Positions 1 to 9,417 are shown, counted from the first letter of the stretch. The stretch is DNA of 62,186 nt from Nioella halotolerans (GCA_003428585.1 QVQC01000016.1:1-62186); one strand, 5' to 3'. The notes: a model not told the origin generated them from the letters alone. Translations and numbers: made by a program.

Positions 1-1
1 C

Positions 2-544
2 GCGATCCCGATGGGGGCCGACCGCGCCCCGGTCTGGCCCGGCGGGGTCGTTGGGTCCATCACCCATCACGAGGGGCGCTGCCTTGCGGTTGCCGCGCGG
101 CGCGGCGCCATTGCCGGGCTGGGCATCGATCTTGAGCCGCTGGACCCGCTGCCCGCCGACCTGCTGCCAGAGATCACCACGGGCGCGGAACGCGCATGGC
201 TGTCGACCCAACCCGAAGATCTGCAAGGCGTGCTGGCACGGATGATCTTCTCGGCCAAGGAAGCCAGCTACAAGGCGCTTTACCCGCAGCTGCACGCGGT
301 TGTCGGCTTCGATGCCATGGACATCCGGCCGGACCTTCCTGCCGGGCGTTTCACCGCGACGCTGAACCGCCGCTTTGGCGACTATTCGACGGGGCTGCGG
401 CTGGGCGGGCAGGTGCAGGTGCATGACGGGGTGATCTGCACCCTGATGGTGCTGGCCGCCCCCGCATCGCATGCCCAACGTGCCGTGCCGGGGGCGGGTC
501 ATGACGAATTGGAAATGCAGTGTTTCCATGCTTCAGCGGGCTGA
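2..544 (+). CDS. 4'-phosphopantetheinyl transferase, EntD-like, 5' end outside window
   Basis: Moves the phosphopantetheine arm of CoA onto a serine of acyl, peptidyl or siderophore carrier proteins. The frame is open from base 2 and the first residues read AIPMGADRAPVWP, so the natural start lies upstream and the gene is partial. Family marks in the right order are SITHH, the metal-binding GIDLE (122-136) and FSAKEASYK (248-274). About 180 residues remain of the usual 220-250. No carrier protein is visible nearby, and a 150-base gap separates the gene from the polysaccharide locus, so a link with that locus is not shown. Confidence 0.88.
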   Translation, partial: AIPMGADRAPVWPGGVVGSITHHEGRCLAVAARRGAIAGLGIDLEPLDPLPADLLPEITTGAERAWLSTQPEDLQGVLARMIFSAKEASYKALYPQLHAVVGFDAMDIRPDLPAGRFTATLNRRFGDYSTGLRLGGQVQVHDGVICTLMVLAAPASHAQRAVPGAGHDELEMQCFHASAG

Positions 545-547
545 GGC

Positions 548-577
548 TTGGAAAAAAGACGAAAATTCATCTACATT
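548..577 (+). promoter_or_regulatory. possible sigma-70 promoter for the chain-length gene
   Basis: TTGGAA at 548-553 and TACATT at 572-577 with an 18-base spacer, in an AT-rich patch between the transferase gene and the Wzz-like gene. The match is only partial, so this is a weak call. Confidence 0.25.
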
Positions 578-616
578 GTGACGAGGGTAAGGCAACGCGG
601 GGGCCGTTGCTGGCCC

Positions 617-635
617 GGTCCGGCCCGGCCGGACC
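617..635. other. perfect GC hairpin in the gap before the Wzz-like gene
   Basis: GGTCCGG (617-623) and CCGGACC (629-635) form a perfect 7-bp stem with a 5-base loop. No T-run follows on either side, so it is not a clear intrinsic terminator. It could be an operator or a leader structure. Confidence 0.45.
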
Positions 636-695
636 ACCAGTTTCAGTGTAACTGCCAAGACGGCATGACGCGATAACTTGAAAGGGTTGCCCCCG

Positions 696-2045
696 ATGGG
701 TTCGATCACATCACCGCGCGACGCGTTGCGCATCCTGTTCCGGCGAAGCTGGATCATCGCGCTGATCCTGGTGATCGGCCTGCCGGCGGCCCTTGTCTTC
801 GCGCTCAGCCAGCCGCGCGTCTACGAGGCGACAGCGGTTGTGCAGATCGAGTCGGCGCAGGTGGTCGAGCGTCTGACGACGCAATCGGGCGCGCCCGCCA
901 GAACCATCAACCCCACGAACGAACTGGACCTGATCGAACAGCAATTGATGTCGCGCGACTCGATTCTGGAAATCGTTCGGCGCTTCGATCTCTTCGCGGC
1001 GGCGCCGACGCAGGCCGAACGGGTGGGGCTGATGCGCGAGGCGGTCGAGATCACCCAGCTGATCGACGAGGCGCAGGCGTGGCGCGCGGATGTTCATCCC
1101 TCTGGCCTGATCATCACCGTGCGGCTGGGGGAGGCCGACGCCGCCGCCGACGTGGCCAATGCCTTTCTTGAGCGGGTGCTGGAGGCGGGGCGCGAACGCA
1201 CCTCTGGCCGCACCGAGCGGACGCTGGAATTCCTCGTTTCGGAGGAGGAACGCCTGACCGCTGAAATCGAGGCGCTGGAGGCCGCGTACAGCCAGTTCCG
1301 GCAGGAGAATTCGGATGCGCTGCCCGATGCCATCGACTCGCAGCGCACGCAACGTTCGCGGCTCGAGGAATCGCGCATCACCATCGAGGAACAACTGATC
1401 GAGCTGGAATCGGGCGGCGACCGCATGCTTGCCGAAACGCTGGAACGCCAGCGCGCGCTGTTGGGCCAGCGGCTGGACCTGACAGACGAAGCCATCGCCG
1501 AGATCGAGGCGACGCTGGCCGCCGCGCCAGAGGTCGAACGCCAGTTGAACGTCTACGACCGCCGCCTTGGCCAGTTGCAGGGGGAGCTCAGCGTCATCAC
1601 CGATCGGCGCGCGCAGGCGGCGATGAACCAGCTTCTCGAAAGCCGCAATCAGGCGGAACGTTTCGAAGTTCTGGAATCCGCGATCCCGGCCGATTACCCG
1701 GTCTCCGCCAGCCGGCGAAAGATGGCGATGGCGGGCGGGGTGCTGGTGGTGTTCATGGCGCTTGGCGCCGCGCTGGCGCTGGAAATCCTCGACGGTCGCC
1801 TGCGCACGCCGGAAGACCTCGAACGCGAGCTTGGCGTTCAACCGGTCGTGGCCATTCCCAACCTGCGCAGCCAGGGCGAACAGCGTCGCGGCCGGTTGCT
1901 GTGGATCGGGGGGATAACGCTGGCGGTGATCGCGGGGGTGGCGGCCTTGCGCGGCTGGCTGCGTTCGCTGCTGCCGGCGGACCGCCCGTCGGTGGCGCGC
2001 GGGCAGGTAATGCCGGCGGTCGTGCAGCGGCGCGTGTCGCGCTGA
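696..2045 (+). CDS. Wzz/GumC-type polysaccharide chain-length determinant
   Basis: Inner-membrane co-polymerase that sets chain length in Wzy-type export of capsule or exopolysaccharide. The protein is 449 residues. A short cytosolic N-terminus leads into a membrane helix at about 20-38, then a long periplasmic region rich in Glu/Arg heptads (about 170-320, coiled coil), a second helix at about 342-362 and a third hydrophobic stretch at about 401-418. ATG 696 is preferred because AAAGGG sits 9 bases upstream; an in-frame TTG lies at 678. No kinase domain is fused. A BY-kinase-like gene is encoded convergently, with its stop codon directly abutting this stop at 2045/2046. Confidence 0.85.
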   Translation: MGSITSPRDALRILFRRSWIIALILVIGLPAALVFALSQPRVYEATAVVQIESAQVVERLTTQSGAPARTINPTNELDLIEQQLMSRDSILEIVRRFDLFAAAPTQAERVGLMREAVEITQLIDEAQAWRADVHPSGLIITVRLGEADAAADVANAFLERVLEAGRERTSGRTERTLEFLVSEEERLTAEIEALEAAYSQFRQENSDALPDAIDSQRTQRSRLEESRITIEEQLIELESGGDRMLAETLERQRALLGQRLDLTDEAIAEIEATLAAAPEVERQLNVYDRRLGQLQGELSVITDRRAQAAMNQLLESRNQAERFEVLESAIPADYPVSASRRKMAMAGGVLVVFMALGAALALEILDGRLRTPEDLERELGVQPVVAIPNLRSQGEQRRGRLLWIGGITLAVIAGVAALRGWLRSLLPADRPSVARGQVMPAVVQRRVSR

Positions 2046-2969
2046 TCACCGGCCGTAGCTGTAGCCCGGATCGTCCTCGACCTCGGCCTTGTTCATGACC
2101 ACGCCGAGGATTGGCAGGTCGTCGCCAAGCCGGCGCTGCACTTCGCGCAATTCGCGCGCGCGCGTCTCGCCTCCGCCGACCACCAGCAGCACGCAGTCAA
2201 GGTGTTCGCGGAAGGCGAGCACATCATCCATGGCCAGTGCGGGCGGCAGATCAAACAGCACGAGATCGGTGGCAAGCTCCGCCTGCATCGCGGCCAGCCG
2301 GGTGCCGGTCTCTTCCGTCTGGAACAGTTCGGCGGCATAGGCATCCGTGCGGCCATTGACGCCAATGGCCAGCCGCTCACCGATATGGAAGCTGTTGGGC
2401 GCGAAGGTGGAAAAATAGGCCTCGGTCCCGACCTCGCCGCGCAGGTAATCGGCCGTCGCCGGCATGTCGCGCAGCCCCAGTATCTTGGCCAGCCCGGGGC
2501 GCCGCAGGTCCATGTCCATCAGCACGGTGCGCAACTCGCTCAGCCGCGACAGGCTGATGGCGAGATTGATGGCGGTAAAGCTCTTGCCGTTGCCTTCCCC
2601 GGCCGAGGTGATGCCGACACGGTGCCAGCCGTTGTCGCGCATCGCGCGCACGATCCGCGTGCGCAGCACGTCGAAGGCGGCATGCGCCGGGTCATGGCGG
2701 CTTGCGGTGATCACGAGGTTGCGGTCAAGCCGCCGGGGCTCCACCGGGATACGTGGCAGGCGGCCCCAGATCGCCGGATCGGCCTGCGGGCGCGGGGCCG
2801 TGGCGGCATCGGCCGGGGCAGGGGGCGCGTCGTCGGGTGCCGGCGCGGCGTCGTCCGCCTCGGCCGGTTGCATCAGCGCCTCGCGCAGCCGCCGTTCCAG
2901 CGCCCGGCGCTGCCGATCGCGGTCGCTCAGCCCCCCGTCGGGGCCGGTGTCACGGCTGTTGCTGCTCAT
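2046..2969 (-). CDS. CpsD/CapB-type tyrosine kinase-like ATPase (BY-kinase)
   Basis: Cytosolic partner of Wzz-type proteins; BY-kinases autophosphorylate on a C-terminal tyrosine cluster and so gate polysaccharide assembly. The 307-residue product has a Pro/Ala-rich N-terminal third, Walker A SAGEGNGKS near residue 120, Walker A' DMDLRRP near 150 and Walker B LVLFDLPPA near 238. The C-terminus ends DDPGYSYGR, with only two tyrosines, a short cluster. The ATG at 2969 is chosen because the conserved region begins downstream and sequence further upstream looks non-coding. It is the last gene of the minus-strand run that starts near 9417. Confidence 0.85.
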   Translation of the reverse strand: MSSNSRDTGPDGGLSDRDRQRRALERRLREALMQPAEADDAAPAPDDAPPAPADAATAPRPQADPAIWGRLPRIPVEPRRLDRNLVITASRHDPAHAAFDVLRTRIVRAMRDNGWHRVGITSAGEGNGKSFTAINLAISLSRLSELRTVLMDMDLRRPGLAKILGLRDMPATADYLRGEVGTEAYFSTFAPNSFHIGERLAIGVNGRTDAYAAELFQTEETGTRLAAMQAELATDLVLFDLPPALAMDDVLAFREHLDCVLLVVGGGETRARELREVQRRLGDDLPILGVVMNKAEVEDDPGYSYGR

Positions 2970-3054
2970 CTCGGGTCCTATCCTTCGTCGGCCGTCTGTC
3001 GCGGCATGCGCAGTAAGCCTGATAAAATTGGCATAATTATGCCAGCGTGCACCA

Positions 3055-5130
3055 TCACAGCCCGAAAAGTGCCCGCGCGTCCAGCGCCTTGGCGAGGAAA
3101 GCGTCGCGGTTGTCCTCCGGCTGCCAGCCCAGAACGCGCCGCGCCTTTGCATTGTCGAAACGCGCGAAATGCCCGCGGGAGCGCCAGTCGGCCAGCGATG
3201 CCCGCACCACCGATTTCCGCCCGAGCGCATGGCGCTTCAACGCGTATTTCACCGCATCGGCCATCCACATCGCCGTCAGGTTGCCAGACGTGACCCGCAA
3301 CCGCGCGCCGAGCCGATCGTGGATCGCGTCGAAATACGCCCGCCCGGTCAGCATCGGCGCGCCCGTCAGGTTGAAGCTTTGCCCGACGACACCGTCACGG
3401 TCCATCATCGCGATCAGCGCCGCGCAAAGGTCCTCCACCAGCACGAAGGGCAGGATGTTGCGCCCGCCACCCCAAAGCTTGACCGCCCCCGCCCCGTGCC
3501 AGCGCCCGATGCCCCAATGCTGCAAGGGCCCATCGCCGCCGACCACGATACCGGGCCGCGCGATGACCAGCGGCAGGCCCGTTTCGCGGTGCATCGCCAT
3601 CAGGCGCCGTTCGCATTCCGCCTTGGACCTTGCATAGAGGTTGCGCTGCGCGATCTCGCCGAAACTCGTCTCCTCGGTGATCACCGCGCGCGGGTCCGAC
3701 ATGTCGTAGGAGGCGATGGTGCCGGTATAGATCAACCGCCGCACCCCGGCCGCCTGCGCCGCCTCGGCGATCCGGCGCGCGGTGCCGACATCATTTTCAA
3801 GCGCCTCTTCCCATGTCGTGTCCATCGACTTGGCAAGGTTGTAGACCGTGTCGATTCCCGCCATCGCCGCCGCGATCCCCGCCTTGTCGCGCAACGAGAC
3901 GGGCACGGTTTCGACATGGTCCGCGATATCCGCGAACGGCCCGTGCGCGCCGCGCGACAGCACCCGAACGTCATGGCCCTTGGCGACCAGCGCGCGTGTC
4001 AGGGCGCGACCGATATAGCCGGTGCCGCCGATCACCATGACGCTTGGCCGGGGCGTGCCGGCAACCCGCGCCGGGGCCGGGGGGAAGGCGCATTTGGCCA
4101 GCGTATCGTCGATGGCCTGCATGACGGCGATGGCGGCCTCGGGGCCGTAGCGGCCGGAATCGCCGCCGTAGACCGCCCGTGTCATGCCGCGAAAGCTTTG
4201 CCCGTAGGGGGATTTGCGGTTCAGCGAGGCCATTTGCGTCACCGCGTTGCGCAGCCCTTCGCGCAGATGCGCGCCGGCAAGTGCCAGTTCCTTCTTCAAG
4301 GGGTTCAGTACCAGATCTGCGGTGTTGTCACCGCTCATCACGGCCGTATCGGCACCGTAATCCAGCCGCGCCATGCCGCTTGATCCGCGCAAGGTGATGC
4401 TGCGGCTGTCAACCGTTTCCACCATCGACAGCGTGAACGTGACGTCGATATCGCCCGCGCGGGCCAGGATGCGCCAGCTCTGGTCGCGCGTCTCGCCGCC
4501 GGGCAGGGTGACCGGCTGGCCGGTCTGGGCCGAGAGGATCTCCAGCGGCCCGAAAAGATCTACCGCGAAGGAATAGGGGTGCGGGCCAAGCTCCTTGAGC
4601 AGGTTCTCGGGCGCGCGCAGCAGCCACAGCCCGTAAGGCCCCGAGCGCAGCGGCGCCAAGGGCAGGCACCAGTCGATCCGCGCCGCGCTGATACGGCCCA
4701 GCCGGCCTTGCGCGACCGCCTGTTTCAGCCGCGCGTAGCTTGGCAGCCCAAGGAAATTGTGCCCGGCATGGAACCGTCTGCCGTGGCGCGTGGCAGTCTC
4801 GGCAATCTCGCGCGTCTCTTGTGCCGACAGGGCCACCGGCTTTTCCACCAGCACGTCGAGCCCACCCTCAAGGCACTGGATCGCCAGCGCCTTGTGGGTG
4901 TCCGGCGGTGTCAGGACATGCACCGCGTCGCACGTCTTGGCCTCGATCAACGCCTCGACCGAGCCGAAGACCGGGCAGCCGAGCGCCTCCGCCAAGGCCC
5001 CCGCCGCGTCCGCCGCGCGGTCACAAACGGCGGTGATTTGCACGCCCGGCGTGGCGCTGAGCGCATCGGCATGCCAGCTTGCGATATAACCGGCGCCGAT
5101 CAGGCCGATACGGGTGGGGGGATGGCTCAC
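3055..5130 (-). CDS. fused Gfo/Idh/MocA oxidoreductase and NAD-dependent sugar epimerase
   Basis: A two-enzyme fusion of 691 residues, probably acting on a nucleotide sugar or sugar intermediate for the polysaccharide. Residues 1 to about 350 form a Gfo/Idh/MocA protein: dinucleotide motif GLIGAGYIASWH at the N-terminus and the EKPVALS motif about 95 residues on. Residues from about 363 begin a second Rossmann domain with VIGGTGYIGRAL and continue to the end as an extended-SDR epimerase/dehydratase, with YARSK as the likely catalytic Tyr-Lys pair. The same two activities are encoded as separate genes at 7346-8284 and 8272-9417. The substrate is unknown. Confidence 0.86.
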   Translation of the reverse strand: MSHPPTRIGLIGAGYIASWHADALSATPGVQITAVCDRAADAAGALAEALGCPVFGSVEALIEAKTCDAVHVLTPPDTHKALAIQCLEGGLDVLVEKPVALSAQETREIAETATRHGRRFHAGHNFLGLPSYARLKQAVAQGRLGRISAARIDWCLPLAPLRSGPYGLWLLRAPENLLKELGPHPYSFAVDLFGPLEILSAQTGQPVTLPGGETRDQSWRILARAGDIDVTFTLSMVETVDSRSITLRGSSGMARLDYGADTAVMSGDNTADLVLNPLKKELALAGAHLREGLRNAVTQMASLNRKSPYGQSFRGMTRAVYGGDSGRYGPEAAIAVMQAIDDTLAKCAFPPAPARVAGTPRPSVMVIGGTGYIGRALTRALVAKGHDVRVLSRGAHGPFADIADHVETVPVSLRDKAGIAAAMAGIDTVYNLAKSMDTTWEEALENDVGTARRIAEAAQAAGVRRLIYTGTIASYDMSDPRAVITEETSFGEIAQRNLYARSKAECERRLMAMHRETGLPLVIARPGIVVGGDGPLQHWGIGRWHGAGAVKLWGGGRNILPFVLVEDLCAALIAMMDRDGVVGQSFNLTGAPMLTGRAYFDAIHDRLGARLRVTSGNLTAMWMADAVKYALKRHALGRKSVVRASLADWRSRGHFARFDNAKARRVLGWQPEDNRDAFLAKALDARALFGL

Positions 5131-5142
5131 GTCTCTAAACCC

Positions 5143-6120
5143 TTACTTGTATTCGATTATCTGCATCGCCCGCCCGGCCAGACGCCGCACCCAGAAGCGC
5201 GCCATTCCAACGAGGTTGGGCAGCTTCGACAGCGCCAGCAGCCCGGCATAACGCCACGCCAGCCCCGGCGCGATGCCGTCGCGCAACAGCCCGCGCAGGG
5301 CGCTTGCATAGGACCCGGCATAAAGCGCTGCAACACCCGCCACGATCCACGGGTTGGTCGCAAGCCCCGCCAGCGCCACCACGGGCAGCAGCAGCCCGAA
5401 AACATAGACCCGGCCCCGTTCGCGCGCCAGATGTGTCCCGTGCAGGGCGCCCAGCTGCGCAAAGCCATGCCCGTTGCGAACAGAGCGCTGCCACCATTGG
5501 CCGAACCGGTGCATGTCGGCGTCATGGCGTGTCATCGCGCGCGGAAGGCGCAACAGGGTGTAGCCTGCCTTGCGCAGGCGCAGGCAGAACTCGTCATCCT
5601 CCGCCGCGATCACCCGATCGTTGAAGCCGCCCACCGCCTCGAAGGCGGCGGCGCGCACCAGCATGTCACCACCGCAGGCGGTGATGGGCCCCGCCGGGCG
5701 GTGCCATTCATGGTCGCACATGGCGTTGTACAGGCTCGCCTCGGGGTGCATTTCGCGCCGCCAGCCGGTGACGAGGCCCAGCCGCGCATCCGCGCGCATC
5801 ACCGGTAGCGCGTGGGACAGCCAGTCGGCTTCAAGCACGCAATCGCCGTCGATGAATTGCAGGAACTCGGGCAATTCGCCCTCCGGCCCGCGCAAAGCCG
5901 CGACGCCGGCATTGCGCGCCCGCGCGGCGGTGAACGGCGTGCGCGTGTCCAGCTCCACCACCTCGACGCCCCGCGCCGTCGCGGTGGCCACGCTGCCATC
6001 GGTCGAGCCGCTGTCGACATAGACGATCCGCTCCACCCGGCCTGCCACGCTGTCAAGCGCCGCTTGCAGCCGCGCGCCCTCGTTGCGGCCGATCAGGATA
6101 ATGGCAATGGCCGGGTTCAT
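5143..6120 (-). CDS. family 2 glycosyltransferase with C-terminal membrane segments
   Basis: Transfers a sugar from an activated donor to a lipid-linked or growing glycan at the inner membrane. The 325-residue protein starts with IILIGRNEGARL and YVDSGSTDGS, typical of GT-A fold family 2 enzymes, and has the metal-binding IDGDC near residue 90 (DxD type). A later AEDDEFCLR fits the family's acceptor-side acidic motif. Hydrophobic stretches at about 238-275 suggest membrane anchoring. Its ATG overlaps the stop of the upstream glycosyltransferase gene by four bases (6117-6120), so the two are probably translationally coupled. Confidence 0.87.
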   Translation of the reverse strand: MNPAIAIILIGRNEGARLQAALDSVAGRVERIVYVDSGSTDGSVATATARGVEVVELDTRTPFTAARARNAGVAALRGPEGELPEFLQFIDGDCVLEADWLSHALPVMRADARLGLVTGWRREMHPEASLYNAMCDHEWHRPAGPITACGGDMLVRAAAFEAVGGFNDRVIAAEDDEFCLRLRKAGYTLLRLPRAMTRHDADMHRFGQWWQRSVRNGHGFAQLGALHGTHLARERGRVYVFGLLLPVVALAGLATNPWIVAGVAALYAGSYASALRGLLRDGIAPGLAWRYAGLLALSKLPNLVGMARFWVRRLAGRAMQIIEYK

Positions 6121-7349
6121 GGTGTCGCCTCCGGTCGTTTTCCCGCGGGCAGATCGGCCCCGGCGCGGATCAGCGTGGCCAGCCGCGCCGCCTCGGCCCG
6201 CGCATCGAAGTCTGCCGCGACCCGCGCGCGCCCCGCAGCCCCCATTCGGTCGCGTATCTCCGCATCGTCCAGCAGCGCCGCGATCGCCGCCTGAAGCGCG
6301 CCCGCATCCCCCGGCGCGACCAAGAGCCCCGTCTCCCCGTCCTTTACCAACTCGCCGACTCCGCCCACGGCGGTCGCGATGACGGGCATATATGCGGCCA
6401 GCGCCTCCATCAGAACCACTGGCACGCCCTCGGCAAAGCTTGGCAAGACCAGCGCGTCATGGCTGGCCAGCAGATCCGCGACCTCATCCTGCGCGCGGTA
6501 GCCGGCGAAGCGTACCGCCCCCGCGATGCCCAGCCGCACCGCGTCCGCCTCCAGCACCGGCCGGTCCGGCCCGTCGCCGACCAGGGTCAGCGAGAGGTCC
6601 GGGTGCGCCGACCGCGCCGCCGCGAACGCCTCCAGCAGCACCGGTACGCCCTTCACCGCCGCCAGCCGTCCAACGAAGATCAGCCGCGTGCCGTCCCGCA
6701 CCCCGACCCGGTAGCGCGCCGGATCCACCCCGCAATGCACGATCCGCAGCTTGCCCCAATGCACAGGGTCCGACCACAGCATCGCCTGGCTGCGGCAGAA
6801 ATCACTGATGCAGGCGACGAAGCGCGCCCGCGCGATCTTTTCATCCAGCCGCCAGTGCTCCGGCGCGAAGAAGATGTCCGGCCCGTGCAGCGTGAAACTG
6901 TAGGGGATGTCGGAGAGGGCAGAGGCCAGCATCGCCACCGTGCAACTCGACTTGGCGATATGGTTGTGCAGATGGGTCACGCGGGCGTGACGCAGGTGGT
7001 CGGCCAGCACCAGCGCCTCGGCGAAGTAGATCAGGTTGTAAAGCCGGCCCTTGACCCCCTTGGGCGCCGTCCGCCATGCCAGCGCCAGCGCGCGGAAAAA
7101 CAGCCCCGGTTGGCGCAGCGCCGACAGCGTCGCACGGGTCAGGCGCAGCGGGTTGAGCGTCGCAGGCAGCACGTGGAAGGTGCGCCCCGCCTCTTCGCGC
7201 TGTTCCGTGCCCACCAGATGCGCCGCGCCGGTGCGCCGAATCGAACAGGTTTCCACATCCAGCCCCAGATCGCGCAGCCCCGCCACCTCGCGCTGGATGA
7301 ACGTGTCGGTGGCGCGGGGATATTCGCCGGTCAGGTAGCCGATCTTCAT
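6117..7349 (-). CDS. family 4 glycosyltransferase
   Basis: Retaining GT-B enzyme that adds one sugar of the polysaccharide repeat. The 410-residue product begins MKIGYLTGEYPRATDTFIQ, the opening seen in colanic-acid WcaL-like enzymes, and carries LIFVGRLAAVKG before the donor-binding domain and EGVPVVLMEALA, the E-x7-E donor motif, in the C-terminal half. Its start overlaps the stop of the epimerase gene upstream by four bases (7346-7349) and its stop overlaps the next start the same way, which places it in the middle of a coupled operon. Confidence 0.88.
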   Translation of the reverse strand: MKIGYLTGEYPRATDTFIQREVAGLRDLGLDVETCSIRRTGAAHLVGTEQREEAGRTFHVLPATLNPLRLTRATLSALRQPGLFFRALALAWRTAPKGVKGRLYNLIYFAEALVLADHLRHARVTHLHNHIAKSSCTVAMLASALSDIPYSFTLHGPDIFFAPEHWRLDEKIARARFVACISDFCRSQAMLWSDPVHWGKLRIVHCGVDPARYRVGVRDGTRLIFVGRLAAVKGVPVLLEAFAAARSAHPDLSLTLVGDGPDRPVLEADAVRLGIAGAVRFAGYRAQDEVADLLASHDALVLPSFAEGVPVVLMEALAAYMPVIATAVGGVGELVKDGETGLLVAPGDAGALQAAIAALLDDAEIRDRMGAAGRARVAADFDARAEAARLATLIRAGADLPAGKRPEATP

Positions 7350-8284
7350 GGCGCGCCCCCCTCGGCCAAAGCTGCCGCCATCAGCGCCTCGAACGTTGCC
7401 TGCGGGGCAAGGCCCAGCGCCGCGCGCCCGCGCGCCCCGTCCCAGGCCATAGGCATCATCCGCGCCCGCAGGGTCGGGCGGCGCAGCAGCCCGAGGCGCG
7501 TCGGCCCATCGCGCGCCACAAGGTCGAGCATCCGCCAGGGCAGCGGCAGCACCAGCCGCGGCCAGCCCGAGCGCGCCAAGCCCGTCAGGTAGCGTACCCG
7601 GTCCGGCAGGTCGTCATCCAGGATGTTGAACGTGCCCGGCGCGGCGCCCACCGCCTTGACCAGCGCCTCGCCCGCCCGCGCGACATGGCACAGCGGGATC
7701 TGCCCCTCGCCGCCCAAGCGGATCAAGACCGGCCCCTTGGCCATCCCGATATGCGCGTTCCACAGCCGCCCCGCCCCCCAGACCGCGCCAAGCCGCAGGA
7801 TCGTCAGCGCCGTCTCGCCGTCCGCATCCTGCATCGCCGCCTCCTGCGCCAGCTTGGCGCGGGTATAGGCGTCGCGCAGGTCGGGGCGCGGCTCCAACGG
7901 GCTGGCCTCGGTGATCGTCGCGCCGGGCGTCCCCGCGCCGTAGACCGACACGCTGCCCGCCAGCACCACCTTCGCCACCCCGGCGGCGCGCGCGGCCCGC
8001 ATCACCGCGCGGCTGTCGGCGACCACGTCTTTCTGAAACTGGGCCTCGGTCCCCTGCATCCGCCCGGCCACATGGATCACCGCGTCGCAGCCCTGCATTC
8101 GCTCCGCGAGGTCGGGCGCGTCGAGCGCCCCTGTCACGCTCGCAACACCCGGCGCCGCGGGCGCGTCCCCGTGGCCATGGCGGGAATGCAGCACCAGCCC
8201 CAGCCCCGCGCGCCGGGCAGATTCCGCCGCCGCGCGGCCCACGTAGCTGCCTGCCCCGGTCAGGAACAGCGTCAAAGCGCCCAT
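7346..8284 (-). CDS. NAD-dependent epimerase/dehydratase family protein
   Basis: Extended SDR of 312 residues, likely a nucleotide-sugar epimerase, dehydratase or reductase for the polysaccharide. It opens with the dinucleotide motif TGAGSYVGRA and has DAYTRAKLAQE with the catalytic YxxxK at about residue 140. The start overlaps the end of the oxidoreductase gene upstream by 13 bases. Domain content parallels the C-terminal half of the fusion protein at 3055-5130, so the two may be distant paralogues. The substrate cannot be told from sequence. Confidence 0.82.
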   Translation of the reverse strand: MGALTLFLTGAGSYVGRAAAESARRAGLGLVLHSRHGHGDAPAAPGVASVTGALDAPDLAERMQGCDAVIHVAGRMQGTEAQFQKDVVADSRAVMRAARAAGVAKVVLAGSVSVYGAGTPGATITEASPLEPRPDLRDAYTRAKLAQEAAMQDADGETALTILRLGAVWGAGRLWNAHIGMAKGPVLIRLGGEGQIPLCHVARAGEALVKAVGAAPGTFNILDDDLPDRVRYLTGLARSGWPRLVLPLPWRMLDLVARDGPTRLGLLRRPTLRARMMPMAWDGARGRAALGLAPQATFEALMAAALAEGGAP

Positions 8285-9417
8285 GGCATCGGCTCCATCC
8301 GCTGGCAGGTCGTTTGCATCCGGTGCACGCCCTCGCGGGCGCAGGCAAGCGTCGCTTCCGTGAGGTGAAGCGCGTAGTCGCCGGCAAGGCGCGCCTCGCG
8401 GCCTCCGGCAATCGCCGCCAGCATTTCCACCGGGCCGAGCGCGAAATTCATCGCCGCCGCGCCCTGCCGGGGCATCATCGGGTGCGTTGGCCCGTTAAGC
8501 GTGATGCGCCGCGCCAGCGGGCTTTCCAGCAGCCGCCGGCGAATGCGCAGCCGCTTGCGAAACCGCACCGGCGCGGCATTGTCCCAGGCCTCGGCCACCT
8601 CCAGCACGCCGGCATCGCCGATCACCCTGAGCCGGTGATCGTGCGGCGCGGCGATCGAACAGGTCAGCCGCGCCACGGGGCCATCCGCGAAATGCAGCGT
8701 GGCGACCGACAGGTCCGGCGCTGCGTCCTTCACGCCGCGCTTGTCCGGCAGCGTCTCGGCCGTGCTTGTCACCACCTTCGCCACCGGGCCGAAGAAGGCG
8801 ATCAGCCAGCCAAGGTAATAGCCCGCATGTTCCAGCGTGCAGCCGGTGCGAAATTCGTCCGTATAGGGCCACGGCGCGCCCGAGGCGCTTCGCCACGTCT
8901 CGACCGGGGCCTGCGGGATGAACCCGTCGTCAAGCTCCGCATAGACCAACCTCGGCACCCCCGCCGTGCCGTCGCGCAGGGCCTTGCCGAGCGTCTGCGC
9001 CGCCCGGCCCAGTACCGAGGACGGCGCGCTGCCCAGTTGCAGGCCCTGCTCGCGCGCCAGCCCGTGCAGCGCTACTGCCTCGGCCATGTCCGTCACCATC
9101 GGCTTTTCGCTGAAAACATGGCAGCCCGCCTCAAGGCAGGCGCGCGTTATGCCCGCGTGGCTGGCCGGGTTGGTCAGGTTCAGCACCAGCGCGGGTTGCG
9201 CCGCCAGCAACTCGGCCAGCGTCTCGAACCGGGGCAGGGACCAATGCGCTGCGAAGGCCGCCAGCCGGCCCGCGTCTCGGTCATGCACGCCGATCACCTC
9301 GACATGGCGAAAGGTGGCCAGCGACGCCATGTAGAGATCGGCCACGAAACCGCCCCCCACCAGCGCCACGCGCTCGGGGCCCTGCGCGGTTGCGCCGGGA
9401 ACACTGCCTTGGGTCAT
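8272..9417 (-). CDS. Gfo/Idh/MocA family oxidoreductase
   Basis: NAD(P)-dependent sugar oxidoreductase of 381 residues. The N-terminal Rossmann motif reads VALVGGGFVADLYM, and the EKPMVTD motif follows about 90 residues later, holding the conserved Lys-Pro pair. The ATG at 9417 is preferred over upstream codons because a GAGAGG-containing sequence lies just before it and homology begins directly after. It is the first gene of the minus-strand polysaccharide operon, divergent from the WecG/TagA-type glycosyltransferase at 9549. The substrate is unknown. Confidence 0.83.
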   Translation of the reverse strand: MTQGSVPGATAQGPERVALVGGGFVADLYMASLATFRHVEVIGVHDRDAGRLAAFAAHWSLPRFETLAELLAAQPALVLNLTNPASHAGITRACLEAGCHVFSEKPMVTDMAEAVALHGLAREQGLQLGSAPSSVLGRAAQTLGKALRDGTAGVPRLVYAELDDGFIPQAPVETWRSASGAPWPYTDEFRTGCTLEHAGYYLGWLIAFFGPVAKVVTSTAETLPDKRGVKDAAPDLSVATLHFADGPVARLTCSIAAPHDHRLRVIGDAGVLEVAEAWDNAAPVRFRKRLRIRRRLLESPLARRITLNGPTHPMMPRQGAAAMNFALGPVEMLAAIAGGREARLAGDYALHLTEATLACAREGVHRMQTTCQRMEPMPWAL

